From Periplaneta americana (lineage: Eukaryota > Arthropoda > Insecta > Blattodea > Blattidae): a DNA stretch of 64,000 bases. Positions 11,128 to 50,069 of this stretch are shown here, in pieces. The position numbers and the translations under genes are program-made. The stretch covers positions 192,869,627 to 192,933,626 of the forward strand of contig NC_091120.1 in the NCBI RefSeq assembly GCF_040183065.1, read 5' to 3'. Under the pieces are notes generated by a model. It did not search any database and was not told where the DNA came from. It saw only the letters and a program-made list of their open reading frames with translations. Within the stretch, counting starts at the first letter, position 1. Each line of letters begins with the position of its first letter.

Positions 11128-11950
11128 GCAAGGTTCATTGCCGCCCTCACATAAGCCCGCCATTGGTCCCTATCCTGAGCAAGATTAATCCAGTCTCTAC
11201 CATCAAATCCCACCTCCCTCAAATCCATTTTAATATTATCTTCCCACCTACGTCTCGGCCTCCCCAAAGGTCTTTTTCCCTCCGGCCTCCCAACTAACAC
11301 TCTATATGCATTTCTGGAATCGCCCATACGTGCTACATGTCCTGCCCATCTCAAACGTCTGGATTTCATGTTCCTAATTATGTCAGGTGAAGTATACAAT
11401 GCGTGCAGTTCTGCGTTGTGTAACTTTCTCCATTCTCCTGTAACTTCATCCCTCTTAGCCCCAAATATTTTCCTAAGCACCTTATTCTCAAACACCCTTA
11501 ACCTATGTTCCTCTCTGAGTGAGAGTCTAAGTTTCACAACCATACAGAACAACCGGTAATATAACTGTTTTATAAATTCTAACTTTCAGATTTTTTGACA
11601 GCAGACTAGATGATAAAAGCTTCTCAACCGAATAATAACACGCATTTCCCATATTTATTCTGCGTTTAATTTCCTCCCGAGTGTCATTTATATTTGTTGC
11701 TGTTGCTCCAAGATATTTGAATTTTTCCACCCCTTCGAAGGATAAATCTCCAATTTTTATATTTCCATTTCGTACAATATTCTGGTCACGAGACATAATC
11801 ATGTACTTTGTCTTTTCGGGATTTACTTCCAAACCGATTGCTTTACTTGCTTCAAGTAAAATTTCCGTGTTTTCCCTAATCGTTTGTGGATTTTCTCCTA
11901 ACATATTCACGTCATCCGCATAGACAAGAAGCTGATGTAACCCGTTCAAA
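11128..11950 (-). mobile_element. 5'-truncated RTE-like LINE fragment
   Basis: The minus strand encodes the C-terminal half of a LINE reverse transcriptase. It runs from [15 protein letters not shown] (the catalytic YADD box) through [19 protein letters not shown] and LYGCET, and after a frameshift near 11540 to [23 protein letters not shown] and [11 protein letters not shown]. It is the same family as 51041-52067 and 55750-56995. It begins at the RT active site and lacks the endonuclease. No clear target duplication was found. Confidence 0.88.
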
Positions 11951-12054
11951 TGTATATTCTAATATATTAGATAAATAATAAAAATATTATCTATTTTTAA
12001 AGACAGTGTATATAAAAAAGACTGAATTTAGTGTTGTTATAGGAGGGATGTATA

Positions 12055-13055
12055 CAGGTTGATTCACGAGGAAAGGTAAAAAATTTGGGATGTGAATTCT
12101 GAAGTCATTCTGAGTCAAAAAGTTCATATGAATATAGGTCCGTTTTCGAGATATGGCTCTTTGATTTCACAAAAACTTCTGGGATTCCATTGTAATAACT
12201 CGCATTTAGAGACAGTTAACGGACAAATTTAAAGTTTATACATACCTAATATTCTAGATGTCGGGATCGATGTTTTCGCACATTTCGAAGGTACCTCCTT
12301 CTGCTTCAATGCACTGTTGTGCTCGGACGTGAATCGCGCTCATTGCTCGGGAAAGTTGCACGTGACTGTTTTTTATGCGGCGTGCAGCATCCAAAATACG
12401 GTCGATTAGCTCCTCTCTCGTTTCCACCTTCCTTTGGTATACCAACTCTTTCATCCAACCCCATAGACAGTAAATACTCTTCGATATGGTACTCTTCTGT
12501 TCGGAAAGCGTCGTTCATATTCAGCGACGGCACGCAAGGAACTTCTATCGCACAAACCATAAACATACACAATATCGGCGTATTCTGCAGTCGAAAATTT
12601 ATAAGGCATCTTGAAAACACAACTTAACATTTCCGATAACTGTACCTATATAACTACTGTACTGTAAGTAGCTGACTGAACTGCTGTGAACTGATCAGCG
12701 ATAGTGTATTTGTGTTATGCGCGGGATATGTGTCATTACATCAGATAAGGGCAGGCAATTGGACATTTGTAATGCCCCATCACCCGGTTTGTGAGGTGAA
12801 TGAACTTATCCACGTCGCTCACAATGCAGATTCCAATGTTACGTCATTCATTGCGATCCGTGACCTTGTCTCACATCTCACGTCAGCAACTTATGGTAAC
12901 GTCTGATTCACACTGGGGCGAGACGTTTTACCAAAAAAATGCATCTAGTTCCTCCATTGTTCGAAAACGGACCTATGTCCATATGAACTTTTTCACTCAA
13001 AATGGCCTAAGATATCGTATACTAATTTTTTTACCTTTCCTCGCGAATCACTCTG
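12055..13055 (-). mobile_element. Tc1/mariner-superfamily element, internally deleted
   Basis: The ends are inverted: CAGGTTGATTCACGAGGAAA at left and TTTCCTCGCGAATCACTCTG at right, each flanked by TA. The minus strand at 12254-12454 encodes the C-terminal end of a transposase (TREELIDRILDAARRI, then HVRAQQCIEAEGGTFE). The DDE catalytic core was not recognised, so this 1001-bp copy is probably non-autonomous. Confidence 0.78.
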
Positions 13056-13746
13056 TATATAGGCTAAGTTGTCAGGGTAATATCTTATCCGAAATTTGAA
13101 CCTTTAATAACGACGATTAATGTATAATTATTTGAGATTATTTTAAAATTATATTGGATTGTGTTTTAGAACTAGTTTTAAGTTGAATACCTTGGACAAA
13201 AGCTTGAATATTGTAACCACTATAATTTATAACAGACTATGTACCATAATTAATTTTAACACAGATCGTTCGCTCAGAAAATAATTATTTAAATATATTG
13301 TATCTGTTTAATAAGTGCAACAATGTATCTCACTGATACCATTTAGCTCTTCCTTCTTTATACTAGAAAAATTATCCCTAAACTTATCTGCAACGCTAAA
13401 TCATTCAGCAGAATTATTTCCTCCAAACTTGGTTAGTGCTATTTAATTTTCAGACAGCACAATATTTTCAATAGGAAAGACGACGAAGTTCGCTGTAAAG
13501 GAAACAGATGACGTTTACTCGGTGATATTGTCATAGCGGAACCATAGCTTAAGTGGCTATATTTAGACATTGGTAACCAAATCCATAGTTAGAATATTTG
13601 GTAGGAAGTAGTTTGGAAGGTGTGTAGATGGACAATAGGCACTGTTTATTCTAGAATCAATTCTAAATACGTCGTTTGAATTTCTCAAATTGTCAACTTT
13701 GTATTTCCTTGATGATGTTCATAGGCACAGCAATGATTCTGAAGAT
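13056..13746. other. Intergenic DNA, convergent gene ends
   Basis: This lies between the 3' ends of the SASH1-like gene (+) and the lipase gene (-). It carries a second copy (13545-13668) of the repeat at 10440-10560. Nothing else was recognised. Confidence 0.5.
13645..13650 (-). terminator. Candidate polyadenylation signal of lipase gene
   Basis: AATAAA on the minus strand lies about 100 nt past the lipase stop codon. It falls inside a dispersed repeat, so its use is only a guess. Confidence 0.35.
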
Positions 13747-40388
<26,642 letters not shown>

Positions 40389-40421
40389 CCTGAGCAAGCA
40401 GCACTTCCTGTTCAAAGTGTG

Positions 40422-40429
40422 AATTTATA
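40422..40429 (-). promoter_or_regulatory. Candidate TATA box of lipase gene
   Basis: ATATAAAT on the minus strand lies about 35 bp upstream of the lipase start codon. It would imply a very short leader. This is position and motif only; the region is AT-rich, so chance is possible. Confidence 0.3.
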
Positions 40430-40774
40430 TTTAAACTCTCCAGTAACTAAGTAAATTAGATATTTGAATGAAATTCCATAATCTGGATTTAATGACCTGA
40501 AATGTCTGTTATGAACAACCAATAAAAATGTGATCGTAATATTTAATAATACAGGGTGTGTCACATTAAAGATACAAACTGTAGGGGTGACTAGAGGACA
40601 AAAAACAAGGGAAAATCTCTAATAAACACAGGTCCGGAAACCAATTCCGAGATATGATGTCATCATTGTGCCCATCAACTGAATACATCTCGCACATTTG
40701 CACCGTTACAACGTACGGACCTTATTTCTTACCTGGTGGACTTAATGGTCGTGCATACGTACCGAGATTTTCTC

Positions 40775-41665
40775 AGATTAGTTTCATTTTATTTAGCTTA
40801 GTTTTCTTTCTGTTTTATCACGTTCTTTTCTTGGTTTCGATTGGTTTTTGTTTGTTTAGGTTAGTTTTGATTTTCTCAGATTATTTTAGTTTATTTCACT
40901 TATCTTTCTTTTTGTTTTCTTACGTTAGTTTCATTTAGTTTCAATTAGTTTTAATTTGTTTAAGTTTTTTATTTTCTCAGAATATTTTCAGTTTATTTGG
41001 CTTATTTTCCTTTTTATTTTCTTACCTTAGTTTCAGTTGGTTTCTGATAGTTTCTTGTTTTTTTTTCAGGGTTGTTTTGATTTGCTCATATTAGTTCTAG
41101 TTTATTTAATTTTCTTTGTTTTCTTATCTTAATTTCGGTTAGCATCGATTAGTTTTTGTTTGTTTAAGATAGTTCTGATTTGCTCAGATTGGTTTCAGTT
41201 TATTTAGCTTATTTTCATTTTTGTTTTCTTATGTTAGTTTCAGTTGGATTCTATTAGTTTTGTTTTATTCAGGATAGTTTTGCTTTTCCAGATTACTTTT
41301 AGTTTATTTAGATTATATTTACTTTTGTTCTATTACGTTAGTTTCAATTGGTTTCGATTAGTTTTTTTTCTTGAGGATAGTTTTTATTTACTGACATTAG
41401 TTTTAATTAATTTAGTTTATTTTTATTTTTGTTTTGTTGCGTTAGTTTCAGTTGATCTCGATTATTGTTTCTTTGCTTAGGTTGGTTTTGATTTGTTCAG
41501 ATAAGTTTTATATTATTTATGTTATATTTATTTTTGTTGTCTCACGTTAGTTTCAGTTGGTTTTGATTAATTATTTCCGGTGTATTTAGATTAGTTTCTA
41601 AGCGTTCACATTGATTTTAGTTTCTTTAGGTTAGTTTTGGTTCCTTTACATTAGTTTTAAATGTA
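40775..41665. repeat. TTAGTTT-rich minisatellite
   Basis: Degenerate tandem units of about 100-105 bp, about eight in all, contain CGTTAGTTTCAGTTGGTTT, TTTGTTTAGG and ATTTGCTCAGATT in order. Short hydrophobic frames across it follow from the T-rich composition. A TA-preceded CAGGGTGTGTCACATT at 40552 just before it may be a transposon end without a partner. Confidence 0.85.
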
Positions 41666-41939
41666 ACGAGCACCATTTATCAATTGTATGGCATACTATT
41701 AAGCTGAGAGTTTTTTAAATAAATAAAATACAGAAAGAGAGACTTCTTAGGGAATTAAATTTGTCAAAATTCGTAGAACTTCTATTCAAATAGAGTGCTT
41801 TGGGAAGTTAGATCCGCATTTACCAAGATCATTTCTGAGATAATTGTCAGGTAAAAATTATCTGTGAATATAGATCTGATTTTGAATATTTATGAAGAAA
41901 TTCTTCCTTTTGACAAATAGGCCTACATAACTTTGAACC

Positions 41940-42215
41940 GAACTTCTGTAAGTTGGCATAAGTTATGGTTACCAAAGAAGGAATTTGAGCAAAAGTCTTA
42001 CATGAGACGAGGAACTTCAGAATTAATAATTATCTGAAGAAAAAATCATATTGTTTGAACCAAAATGCAACACTGCTACAGTATTTAATCATAGTAGTAA
42101 TTTAGGCCCAAGAATATTTAACAAATTTATATTTAAATATCCTAATCTTGTCAATTCTGATGGTTCTAGTATTAAATTTAAAAAGTTATGTATGGATTTT
42201 ATAAAAATTGAAAAA
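41940..42215 (+). mobile_element. Possible LINE 3' coding tail
   Basis: The + frame ends GPRIFNKFIFKYPNLVNSDG, then SIKFKKLCMDFIKIEKL and a stop. The pattern resembles the extreme C-terminus of jockey/CR1-type reverse transcriptases. Upstream homology is weak. Confidence 0.35.
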
Positions 42216-44051
42216 TTGTAAATTTATATATTCTTATTGCGTAGTAGACATAAGACAAATTGTATTATATACTTCCACCCCTGAGCACGAGTTCTCCTCT
42301 TTCGGAGGCGAGCTAAAGTTTTTCTGTTTATGTTATATTTTATGTTACAATTATTAGCAAAATAAATAAATACATTGCCATCTAGTGGCCATATCTGTGT
42401 AGTATGCAAATATATAATTGTATATGAAAATGTCTACTAGGTTTAAAATAATATAACAACTAAAATTTAGAGAAATAAACAAAAAGTGACAGTGAATTTG
42501 AGGACATTTCTATGATTGCGTGTAACGTCTATATACAGGAATTAGAATAATGGAATTAGGATAAATAAATACAATTTGCTGTAAGATTTAAGTGTGTCTG
42601 ATGAGCGGAATGAAATAATCTACGATAAATATTGTTAGTGTTATTTATCCATCTGTATGTAAGTAAAGTCAAGCAAGTTTGTATTAACTTTCTAGAGTTA
42701 CGCATGTATTGTGCATGCGTCTCTTTCGCGTCCATGTCAAAGCATAGCTGAATAATATCTTAAAAATAATATTATGACCCCCATGGATTATAATTTACAA
42801 TAAACTCTTCTAAGTAGATTACGTATGCATATACATGCGGACTACCCTTGTATATAGGAATGGACTCGTTCACATTGTTGAGTTTATCGGATATGACGTA
42901 AGCATTTCCATGACAACCGAAGTCGAATGTCGTCAGTGTAATTTCCATTTCACCAAATCCTTTCATTTTTTATATTAATGTATGTCGAATATAATTACAC
43001 TTCAAAATACAGAATATAATATAGCCTACATGAATGAGCTTAAATATAAAATACATTTTTTTTTTTTTTTTGGTTATATGGAAGACATATATTTGGGCTT
43101 TATAATTTAGTATCCATTGTGTACAATCTTCTGCACAATAACACAAGGAAGAAATACGTTTCTACTACAAACCAACAGTTTAGTAATAATCTGGATAAAA
43201 TTACGTAATACCCACCTACACATTAAAATACAAGCGCTCCAGGTGGAAGCCTACTAAACATAACGACCTTCCTGTTGCTCGTTATATACACGGAAGTCGA
43301 ATCATGGAGATTTTATCTAGTGATTATATTGCCATTGTGTTTGTTTACAATAGGATAAAAATTGAAAAGGTCAATATAGAAATGTTACAAATGAGTATGT
43401 TGTCACAAAAATATTATAAACAAAGGTAATTATGAGCAACAATGATTTTCGTACTGAAGAGAGTGCAAAACATTACAGATTTGTCAGAAAACTGTTGAGC
43501 CACGGTTGAATTCGCTTTGTTACTAGCAAAGCAAATTACGAAATTCTGCGGAAGCTGAACATCACGCCAAAACTTTAGGCTGATTCATGTCATTAGGCGT
43601 TAAATAATTTTTAAACTAGGGTAGTATTTTATATCAGTTTTATTACTATTCGTCTAAACTCTTCTGTCGCCATAATAATATCGGTACGTCTTTCTTTTGT
43701 TATAACGCCATAATAATACGTCCTTAATTTGTTATAAAAAAAAATATAATCTAAATATTATTAAACTCAGAATGTGTAACGAAAAATTGCTATTCGCGTG
43801 CTTATACGCCATTATTTGAACAAGGATTGAAGAGCAAAAGTAAACCTCCCTATTTTAACATGTCATAAAGCATAAAATACAAAAAATTGGAAATAAAACT
43901 GCATGAAATGTGAGAGCAACTCAAAAAGTATATTGAAGATGTGTTACTACGAGTAAGTTGCTGCATGTGACCCATTAGTGACACCGACAGCATCCAACCT
44001 TAAACAATTTTTTGCAATGTTCTTTCAAACGTGTCCAATATTAGACTACTA
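42216..44051. other. Intergenic DNA, nothing firm recognised
   Basis: AT-rich, with a poly-T run near 43058. A short ATG frame (MSNNDFRTEESAKHYRFVRK) at 43432 ends after 25 codons and has no splice or family support. Confidence 0.5.
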
Positions 44052-44053
44052 TA

Positions 44054-45145
44054 CTAGGTTCAAAAAGTTCCCGGAATTTTACTACCATTTTTCGTATTAA
44101 TATATAACAAGGGATATTATACATTTGTTTTGTTGGTAACATTCATGATGTCATTTCCTTAAAGTTTGTTGATAATGGCAATTATTGGTTTTGAGTTGTA
44201 GGCAATTGTTTATCATAGTGTTTCGTTTGTTCGTCGCATTTTGTAATTATGTCCACAGAGCAAAGTACAAACATCAAGTTCTGTGTTTTGCTGGGGACAT
44301 GATCAGTATGGCTGATGAAGATGGTGATTTCTTAAACAAAATGAAACTGGTGCTACTTGTACGACCCAGTCCCTAAACGACAGTCATCTGAGTGGAAATC
44401 GAAAACATCTCCTCGGAAGCAAAAATTTCCTAGGGACACTTCCAAAGGCAAAGTTATTTTAAATGTTATGTTTTATTTAACGACGCTCGCAACTACAGAG
44501 GTTATATCAGCATCGCCGGATGTGCCGGAATTTTGTCCCGCAGGAGTTCTTTTTCATGCCAGTAAATCTACTGACATGAGCCTGTCGCATTTAAGCACAC
44601 TTAAAGCAAAGTTATGTTGGAAGTTTTCTTCGACTCTCAGGGTCTCATGCACCATGAGTTCATTCCAGAAGGTCGTACTGTAACGAAAGAATTGTACGTA
44701 GAAACCCTCCGTCGCCTCTGGGACGCAGTGAGAAGGAAACGTCCAGAAAAGTGGGTAGAAAACAACTGGTTCCTTATGCATGACAATGCACCTGCTCATC
44801 GCGCAATTATTGTAAAGAATTTTCTTGCCAGGCACAACATAACTGCCTTGGATCACCCACCATACTCTTCTGATCTCTCACCACCTGATTACTTTCTGTT
44901 TCTCCGTCTGAAAAGTCATCTGAAATGACGGAGATTCAATGCTGAAGAGGTTATCGCAAACGCGACGAGAGCACTAAGACGGGTTTCACAAAATGGCTTC
45001 CAGGCCTGCTTCCAGGAACTCTACACGCGTTGGCAAAAGTGTGTTGTTGAGGAAGGCAACTATTTTGAAGGGAATGCTGTAGAATAGTGTTTAAGGTACG
45101 TTGTTTCTATGATGCTAGCAAATTCCGGGAACTTTTTGAACCTAG
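44054..45145 (+). mobile_element. mariner element interrupted by a SINE
   Basis: CTAGGTTCAAAAAGTTCCCG at the left is inverted at the right as CGGGAACTTTTTGAACCTAG, with TA on both sides. The + strand gives an N-terminal MSTEQSTNIKFCVLLG near 44250. After the SINE comes a catalytic C-terminal part (DSQGLMHHEFIPEGRTV, then WFLMHDNAPAHRA with the second catalytic Asp, and YSSDLSPPDYFLF with the third). A gap and frameshifts in the N-terminal half make it non-functional. Confidence 0.92.
44458..44605 (-). mobile_element. SINE (3' part) inside mariner
   Basis: Reverse complement of the body and tail of the SINE at 57906-58148, sharing AATTCCGGCACATCCGGCGA-like and GCGACAGGCTCATGTCAGTA-like stretches. 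GCAAAGTTAT is exact on both sides (44448-44457, 44606-44615), so the SINE jumped into an existing mariner. The tRNA head is missing. Confidence 0.88.
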
Positions 45146-45340
45146 TATGTAGAAATCACATCATAGATGTGGACTTTTGAATTTGGGAGGTCAGACAATT
45201 TATATGTGCAGTATATACAGTACATTATCCTTAAAGAACTCCACGAAAAGAAATCGAGATCAGTGGCAGTGCCAACGTTTTTAATTTCCGATGGGGCATT
45301 TGGGTGGGCAGAACTTCGCCAAGGTAGCAACTATCATTAT

Positions 45341-46645
45341 TAAGGAGCGGATGTCTATGTAATTAAATATTATTTTTGTGTGTGATAAAACACAATTAAC
45401 AAAGTTAAAAATTCCGAACATGAAGTTTCAAGTTTAAAACCCGAATTTTATTTCACATAAAAAAAACACATATTTCACAAAAAAATTATGTAAATACATA
45501 TTTTTCAGGAAATCTATTATAAACACATAAATCTTGGAGTTTTTTTACTTAAATAATTTTTTTACAAGAACTTTTAAACATTTTAAAACTAAATCAATTA
45601 TGTCACTCAGAAGTACGTTATCTTTTTAAGAATTCTTGGTTGCTTCGAGTTTCTAAGCGCTGTGTGGTGTATCCGTGATCCATTTTTGTAATAGTATCGC
45701 CGCAAGTTCTGAGAACTGCTAGGCAGCATATCAGTGTTATTATTAGAGAATAAATTAACGTGGACAAGAAGGAGAGATCTTGCAACACATAATTAGGAAT
45801 GTTTATTGTTGCTGAAGATGATTTCATTCCACGCTTTGTTTGTGAAACACTACAGATAAGAGCTCGGGTATGAATTTTAATTTAAACAAATCTCTCGCCT
45901 CTCGCTCATGTCCATGAAGTAAGTATGTCTTGTTGTGATTCCCTGTTATCGGGCTTCGTCAATCGATATCCTTCAAGATATACTGAAAGATGGTTATTTA
46001 AAAAACGATTTGGCTTTCCTATTAGCAAATTTAAGCTTTTTGTGTGACACCATAAAAAAACTCGAAACATCCAAAAACCTGTTGTCTGAAACAGGGAGGT
46101 GCGTGCCGTGGAAATTAAACTAGATTCGCTACCAGGTTCAGAAGCACAATTACTAAGGGACAAATTCCAGAATGTGTTTGGGAAAAACAGTGGATATAAA
46201 AAAATGTGTAAAGTTGCTCAAGTATTGGAGGATGTGCCTGAAGGTGAAATTGACGGTGTATGTGTTTGCGACATTCCTCTCTTTAAATATGCACGTCTGA
46301 CGTCCTGTGATGCGGAAAGATCGTTTTCACAATATAAGTCGTTGTTCAGAGATAATCAGCATGCATTTGTGATGGAGAATTTAGAGATGAACTTTGTTGT
46401 TCACTGCAATTCTCGGCCAACTACTAGCACTCAAGTGTGGTTGGTGAGTACCTAGTAACATTTTTTTTTTTCCAAGCTAAGTAAGGTATTTTTGTCATAT
46501 TTAAAACAAATATTTTTTTGTTTTTAGCAAATATTCTTTTGTTTTTAGCAAATATTTTTTTGTTTTTAGCAAATATTTTCGTACTTTTTATCACATAAAA
46601 AATAAATATATTTAAATTTTTTAGCACATAAAAATCCGCTCCCTA
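45341..46645 (+). mobile_element. hAT element, CGGBP1-like transposase fragment
   Basis: TAAGGAGCGGAT and ATCCGCTCCCTA are inverted ends. ATCATTAT is exact at 45333-45340 and 46646-46653. The + strand carries the C-terminal part of a hAT transposase ([20 protein letters not shown], a frame change, then [16 protein letters not shown] and [20 protein letters not shown]). It lacks the N-terminal half. The terminal region has repeats of TTTTTAGCAAATATTTT. Its sister copy is at 54233-55475 in the opposite orientation. Confidence 0.9.
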
Positions 46646-46783
46646 ATCATTATACTATAGGCCCTGGTCCCATTCTTCTTTTTAACTTCTGAATGTTCTA
46701 TTTCAGTTGACAATCCCTTAAATAATAGGCCTACAAATTTGTTGCTGAAATTTCTATAACCAACGGCCGTTTTCTGAATTAAA

Positions 46784-46789
<6 letters not shown>

Positions 46790-46868
<79 letters not shown>

Positions 46869-46876
46869 GTATGTAT
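46790..46876. repeat. (AT)n then (GTAT)n microsatellite
   Basis: About 32 AT units followed by four GTAT units; a tRNA-like SINE follows directly. Confidence 0.93.
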
Positions 46877-46980
46877 TAACCGACGGAAGTGGCTGAGACG
46901 GTAACGTTTGAGACTCGCATTCGGGAGATCCGTGGTTCAAATCCCGTTGCTAGCCATTCTGATTGGGGTTTTCCAGTATT
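46877..46980 (+). mobile_element. SINE with tRNA-like head
   Basis: An A-box-like AGTGGCTGAGACGGTAACG and a good B box GGTTCAAATCC are spaced as in a pol III promoter. The ends do not pair as a tRNA acceptor stem, so a SINE head is likelier than a tRNA gene. Confidence 0.55.
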
Positions 46981-47083
46981 GATTATAACAATTATATTTG
47001 TAATAAAACATTGAAAAGCAAAAGTTATAACTCAACATTATTGACATCACGTCTTGAACAAACAAAGGTATGCTATGTAATAC

Positions 47084-47226
47084 CACAGTCTAGTATATAC
47101 AGTCACGAAGCTTGAGTTGTGAGGAACAATAGATAGTAGGATAGTAGCGATCCTACTGGTTAGCAACTATTTATGGATGCATATTTACTAAGTATTGAGC
47201 TTCGTATCTGTATATACTAGTCTGTG
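47084..47226. mobile_element. Short MITE with CACAGTCTAG ends
   Basis: CACAGTCTAGTATATACAGT is inverted at the right as CTGTATATACTAGTCTGTG, 143 bp overall. Flanks GTAATAC and GTAATGG match at 5 of 7. Same family as 10580-10761 and 23473-25034. Confidence 0.75.
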
Positions 47227-47624
47227 GTAATGGTAATAGTATTCGCTGCTTCAGTGAGAACTAGTACGGTACAAAATATAGGGCAGGATACTTCATATAC
47301 TTCGCTATTTGTTATCACTTGTATGGTCACTATTTATAGGTTGAACTGTTATCCGTAGTATTAGCAGTGAGTTTTCCATTATTATTTATGAAAACGCTAA
47401 TAAAATTCGTAATTACAGATGGAGTCTTCTAATATTTGGAAGAAGTGTATGTTTACTTCCACTTTTTTTTTTAACTTGTACGGAGGAGAGACCCGAAGGC
47501 TTGTACTGCAACCTGAAGCTTATTGTGCTTACCATTCCTATTCTGTGAATGATTGGGTAGCCGAACGCCCGCGCTCTTGTACAAGTACAGCACGCCGCAC
47601 CGTGAACTTAACCCAGGCTATTGT

Positions 47625-47815
47625 ATGGATGATAATGATGATATCTGAATTAATGATGACGAAATGAGTCCGAGATCAAATGCCGAAAGTTACCTAGCAA
47701 TTCTACTTCAATTGGTTAAGGGAAAACCCCGGAAAAAAACTCCAACTAGGATTTGAACTCGGGCCCGCTCGTTTCACTTTCAGGTTAGACGCGCTGACCA
47801 TTACTCCACAGCGGT
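47625..47815 (-). mobile_element. tRNA-derived SINE, antisense
   Basis: On the minus strand: head with GTAATGGTCAGCGCGTC, B box GAGTTCAAATCC, and body with TTCCGGGGTTTTCCCTTAAC. Same family as 16518-16771, more diverged. Confidence 0.75.
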
Positions 47816-48889
47816 AGGTAAGCAATTCCTCTACTCAAAACTCTCTGCCTTTTAGATTCATTCATTCATTCAATCGTCCATTCATTCCAAAGACGTTGTA
47901 GTTATATATTAATTCATTCATAGTGTTTTAGGATCGTAAAACATCAACTATGATTTTGTTCTAATGTTGGTTGTCTGAACTAGTAGACTAGTTTCACATT
48001 TGGCGACACTGATACTGTTTTCATTTGTTCACAAAATGCAATACCAATAGTACGAAAAGAAAACAAATTTAATTTATACAATAAGAAGACTTAATTTATT
48101 GGTTATATTTCTAACCTCACACCAAAATGAATAAAATATATTACAATATCCATAACTAGGTCGTATTTTACGCATTTTAATTGCTTAACCTAAAATTGTC
48201 AAGTAGCCTGTGTTGGTTGGCTACAGTGTAACTCAATCTGTCAGAAAGCAGTTACGAGTTATAAATGTCATAATCATACAAAATCAGGAAAGCTACGAAC
48301 GAAATGTAATAGTTAAGACGAATTCGATCGAAAAATGTCATATTTTTTCGCTCTGCAAAGCTGGATTCAGTGAATTGTAAGTAACTTGATCGTGAGAGAG
48401 ATTCATACATTTCTTAAATACAGTACAGCATGTATCTCTCTCCTTTAGTTGTGATCAATTTGGAATACGCCTATAAGATGTCTAGCCTAAATATTTCACT
48501 TCTCTAGTTGTGATGGTAATCCGTTGAGTAATAGGGGTTACAGGTAGTCTAGTTTTAGATCTCTAACCCTAACCTGTTCACTAATGTATCTGGAAACTTA
48601 TTATATATGGATCTTCTACTCATACTTTCTTATTTTGTGTGCTAATCAGCTGATAACAGAGCACGCTCATATCTGAAAATACCATGTAAGCGAATACGGG
48701 CTCAAGTGTTTACATTGCCACACTTCTCAAAATGAGAAATAAATGCATACTGTAACTATGACTAAACTAAACTCATGTTACTGTAAGTCAAAATTATTTC
48801 TTCATTATTCTTCACAAGTGTCTGTATAAGTTCTTGATTAGTTCTGTATTGTATTAATTTTATTACATACATTGTGATTAATTTTTCAG
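47816..48889. other. Region upstream of TUBGCP6 coding start
   Basis: No coding sequence recognised. A transcription start and perhaps a non-coding first exon should lie here or further left, because the first coding exon is preceded by an acceptor-like TTTTTCAG at 48889. Confidence 0.45.
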
Positions 48890-48895
48890 TCAACA

Positions 48896-49064
48896 ATGGT
48901 AATAAATTCGAACAGTATCCACGGCTTGGTTACACAACTGTGTGACAAGCTGTGGAGAGCGCAGACACCCACATATCCTCTTGAACGTCGCAGTTCCAAT
49001 GTAGTCCTCAAAGATTTGAGAACACTGTCGTACGGAATCTTGCTGAACAAGTCTTCCACATCAT
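48896..49064 (+). CDS. TUBGCP6: TUBGCP6 coding exon 1
   Basis: Begins [20 protein letters not shown] and ends with donor AT|GTAAGT after one base of a codon (phase 1). An acceptor-like TTTTTCAG six bases before the ATG suggests an upstream non-coding exon. Confidence 0.82.
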
Positions 49065-50030
49065 GTAAGTATATGTCTGATGGCCTGAATTGCATGCCCA
49101 ACTCATTTCAAATTTGAAAGAAATTTTAATCGCACAGATTTAGAAGTAATAAAAGCCACTCTTGCCAGAAAGAATAAGGTTGCTTTGAATATTAAGGTTT
49201 TGGGGCATACTTGAATTTCTTAATAATCTATGTTTTCTCTCATATAATCAGAGCTTTTTTATGGCGGTATGCATCGGTATCCAGTACCAGTAACCTATCG
49301 TCTTTAAAGTTTCTTAAAATCAATATTTCTGTCATAGAATGACAAAATAAATCGTACAGTCTGCAGTGGATATTAGATAGCAAGCTATGATTCCATGGGG
49401 AAGAAGATGCCTCTAACAATATGACCCGAACTTGGGTGTTATTATAAATAGGCTATGTTTAACCTGTAAATTTTGGTGAGTAGGCTAATACACTGTATAT
49501 AATGAAATAGAAGTCAGAATAATTTTTCTCACTTATGACTAGAGAGCGGAATTTAGGCAAAAACCTATTTTTTCCTTGATACATACAGGCTTGAGATTTA
49601 ATATTTACATTTTTCATGGAAATATTGGTATAAATAAAGAGTTTTATAGTGCTTAAAATGCCTATTTCGACGTTAGTGCCTATTTTTAAGTTTTTTTTTT
49701 AAATATTTGCATCATTTTTCTTAACTGTTTACTCTTTTTCTTAACATCCTGTACTCTTTACATTCCAAGACGGATAACAACTCCTTCCTAACAGTGAACA
49801 ACACAATAGAAAAGTATCTCCGGGCCATCCCTTCTCATTCTTACGTTCTTTCAATCCTAAAATTCCAACTTTCAGTCGGCCTGGATAGCGTAGTCGGTAT
49901 AGTGCTGGCATTCTGTGCTCGAGGTTGCAGGTTCGATCCCGGCCTAGGTCGATGGCATTTAAGTGTGCTTAAATGCGACAGGCTCATGTCAGTAGATTTA
50001 CTGGCATGTAAAAGAACTCCTGCGGGACAA

Positions 50031-50069
<39 letters not shown>

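Noticed and set aside
45618-45827. Conserved frame antisense to the hAT transposase, also present in the sister copy at 55016-55207
   Set aside because: The two copies are nearly identical DNA, so the shared frame shows common descent of the element, not selection. No known domain is visible.
46877-46956. Possible tRNA gene
   Set aside because: The B box is good but the putative acceptor ends do not pair and no clean anticodon arm could be placed; a SINE head fits better.
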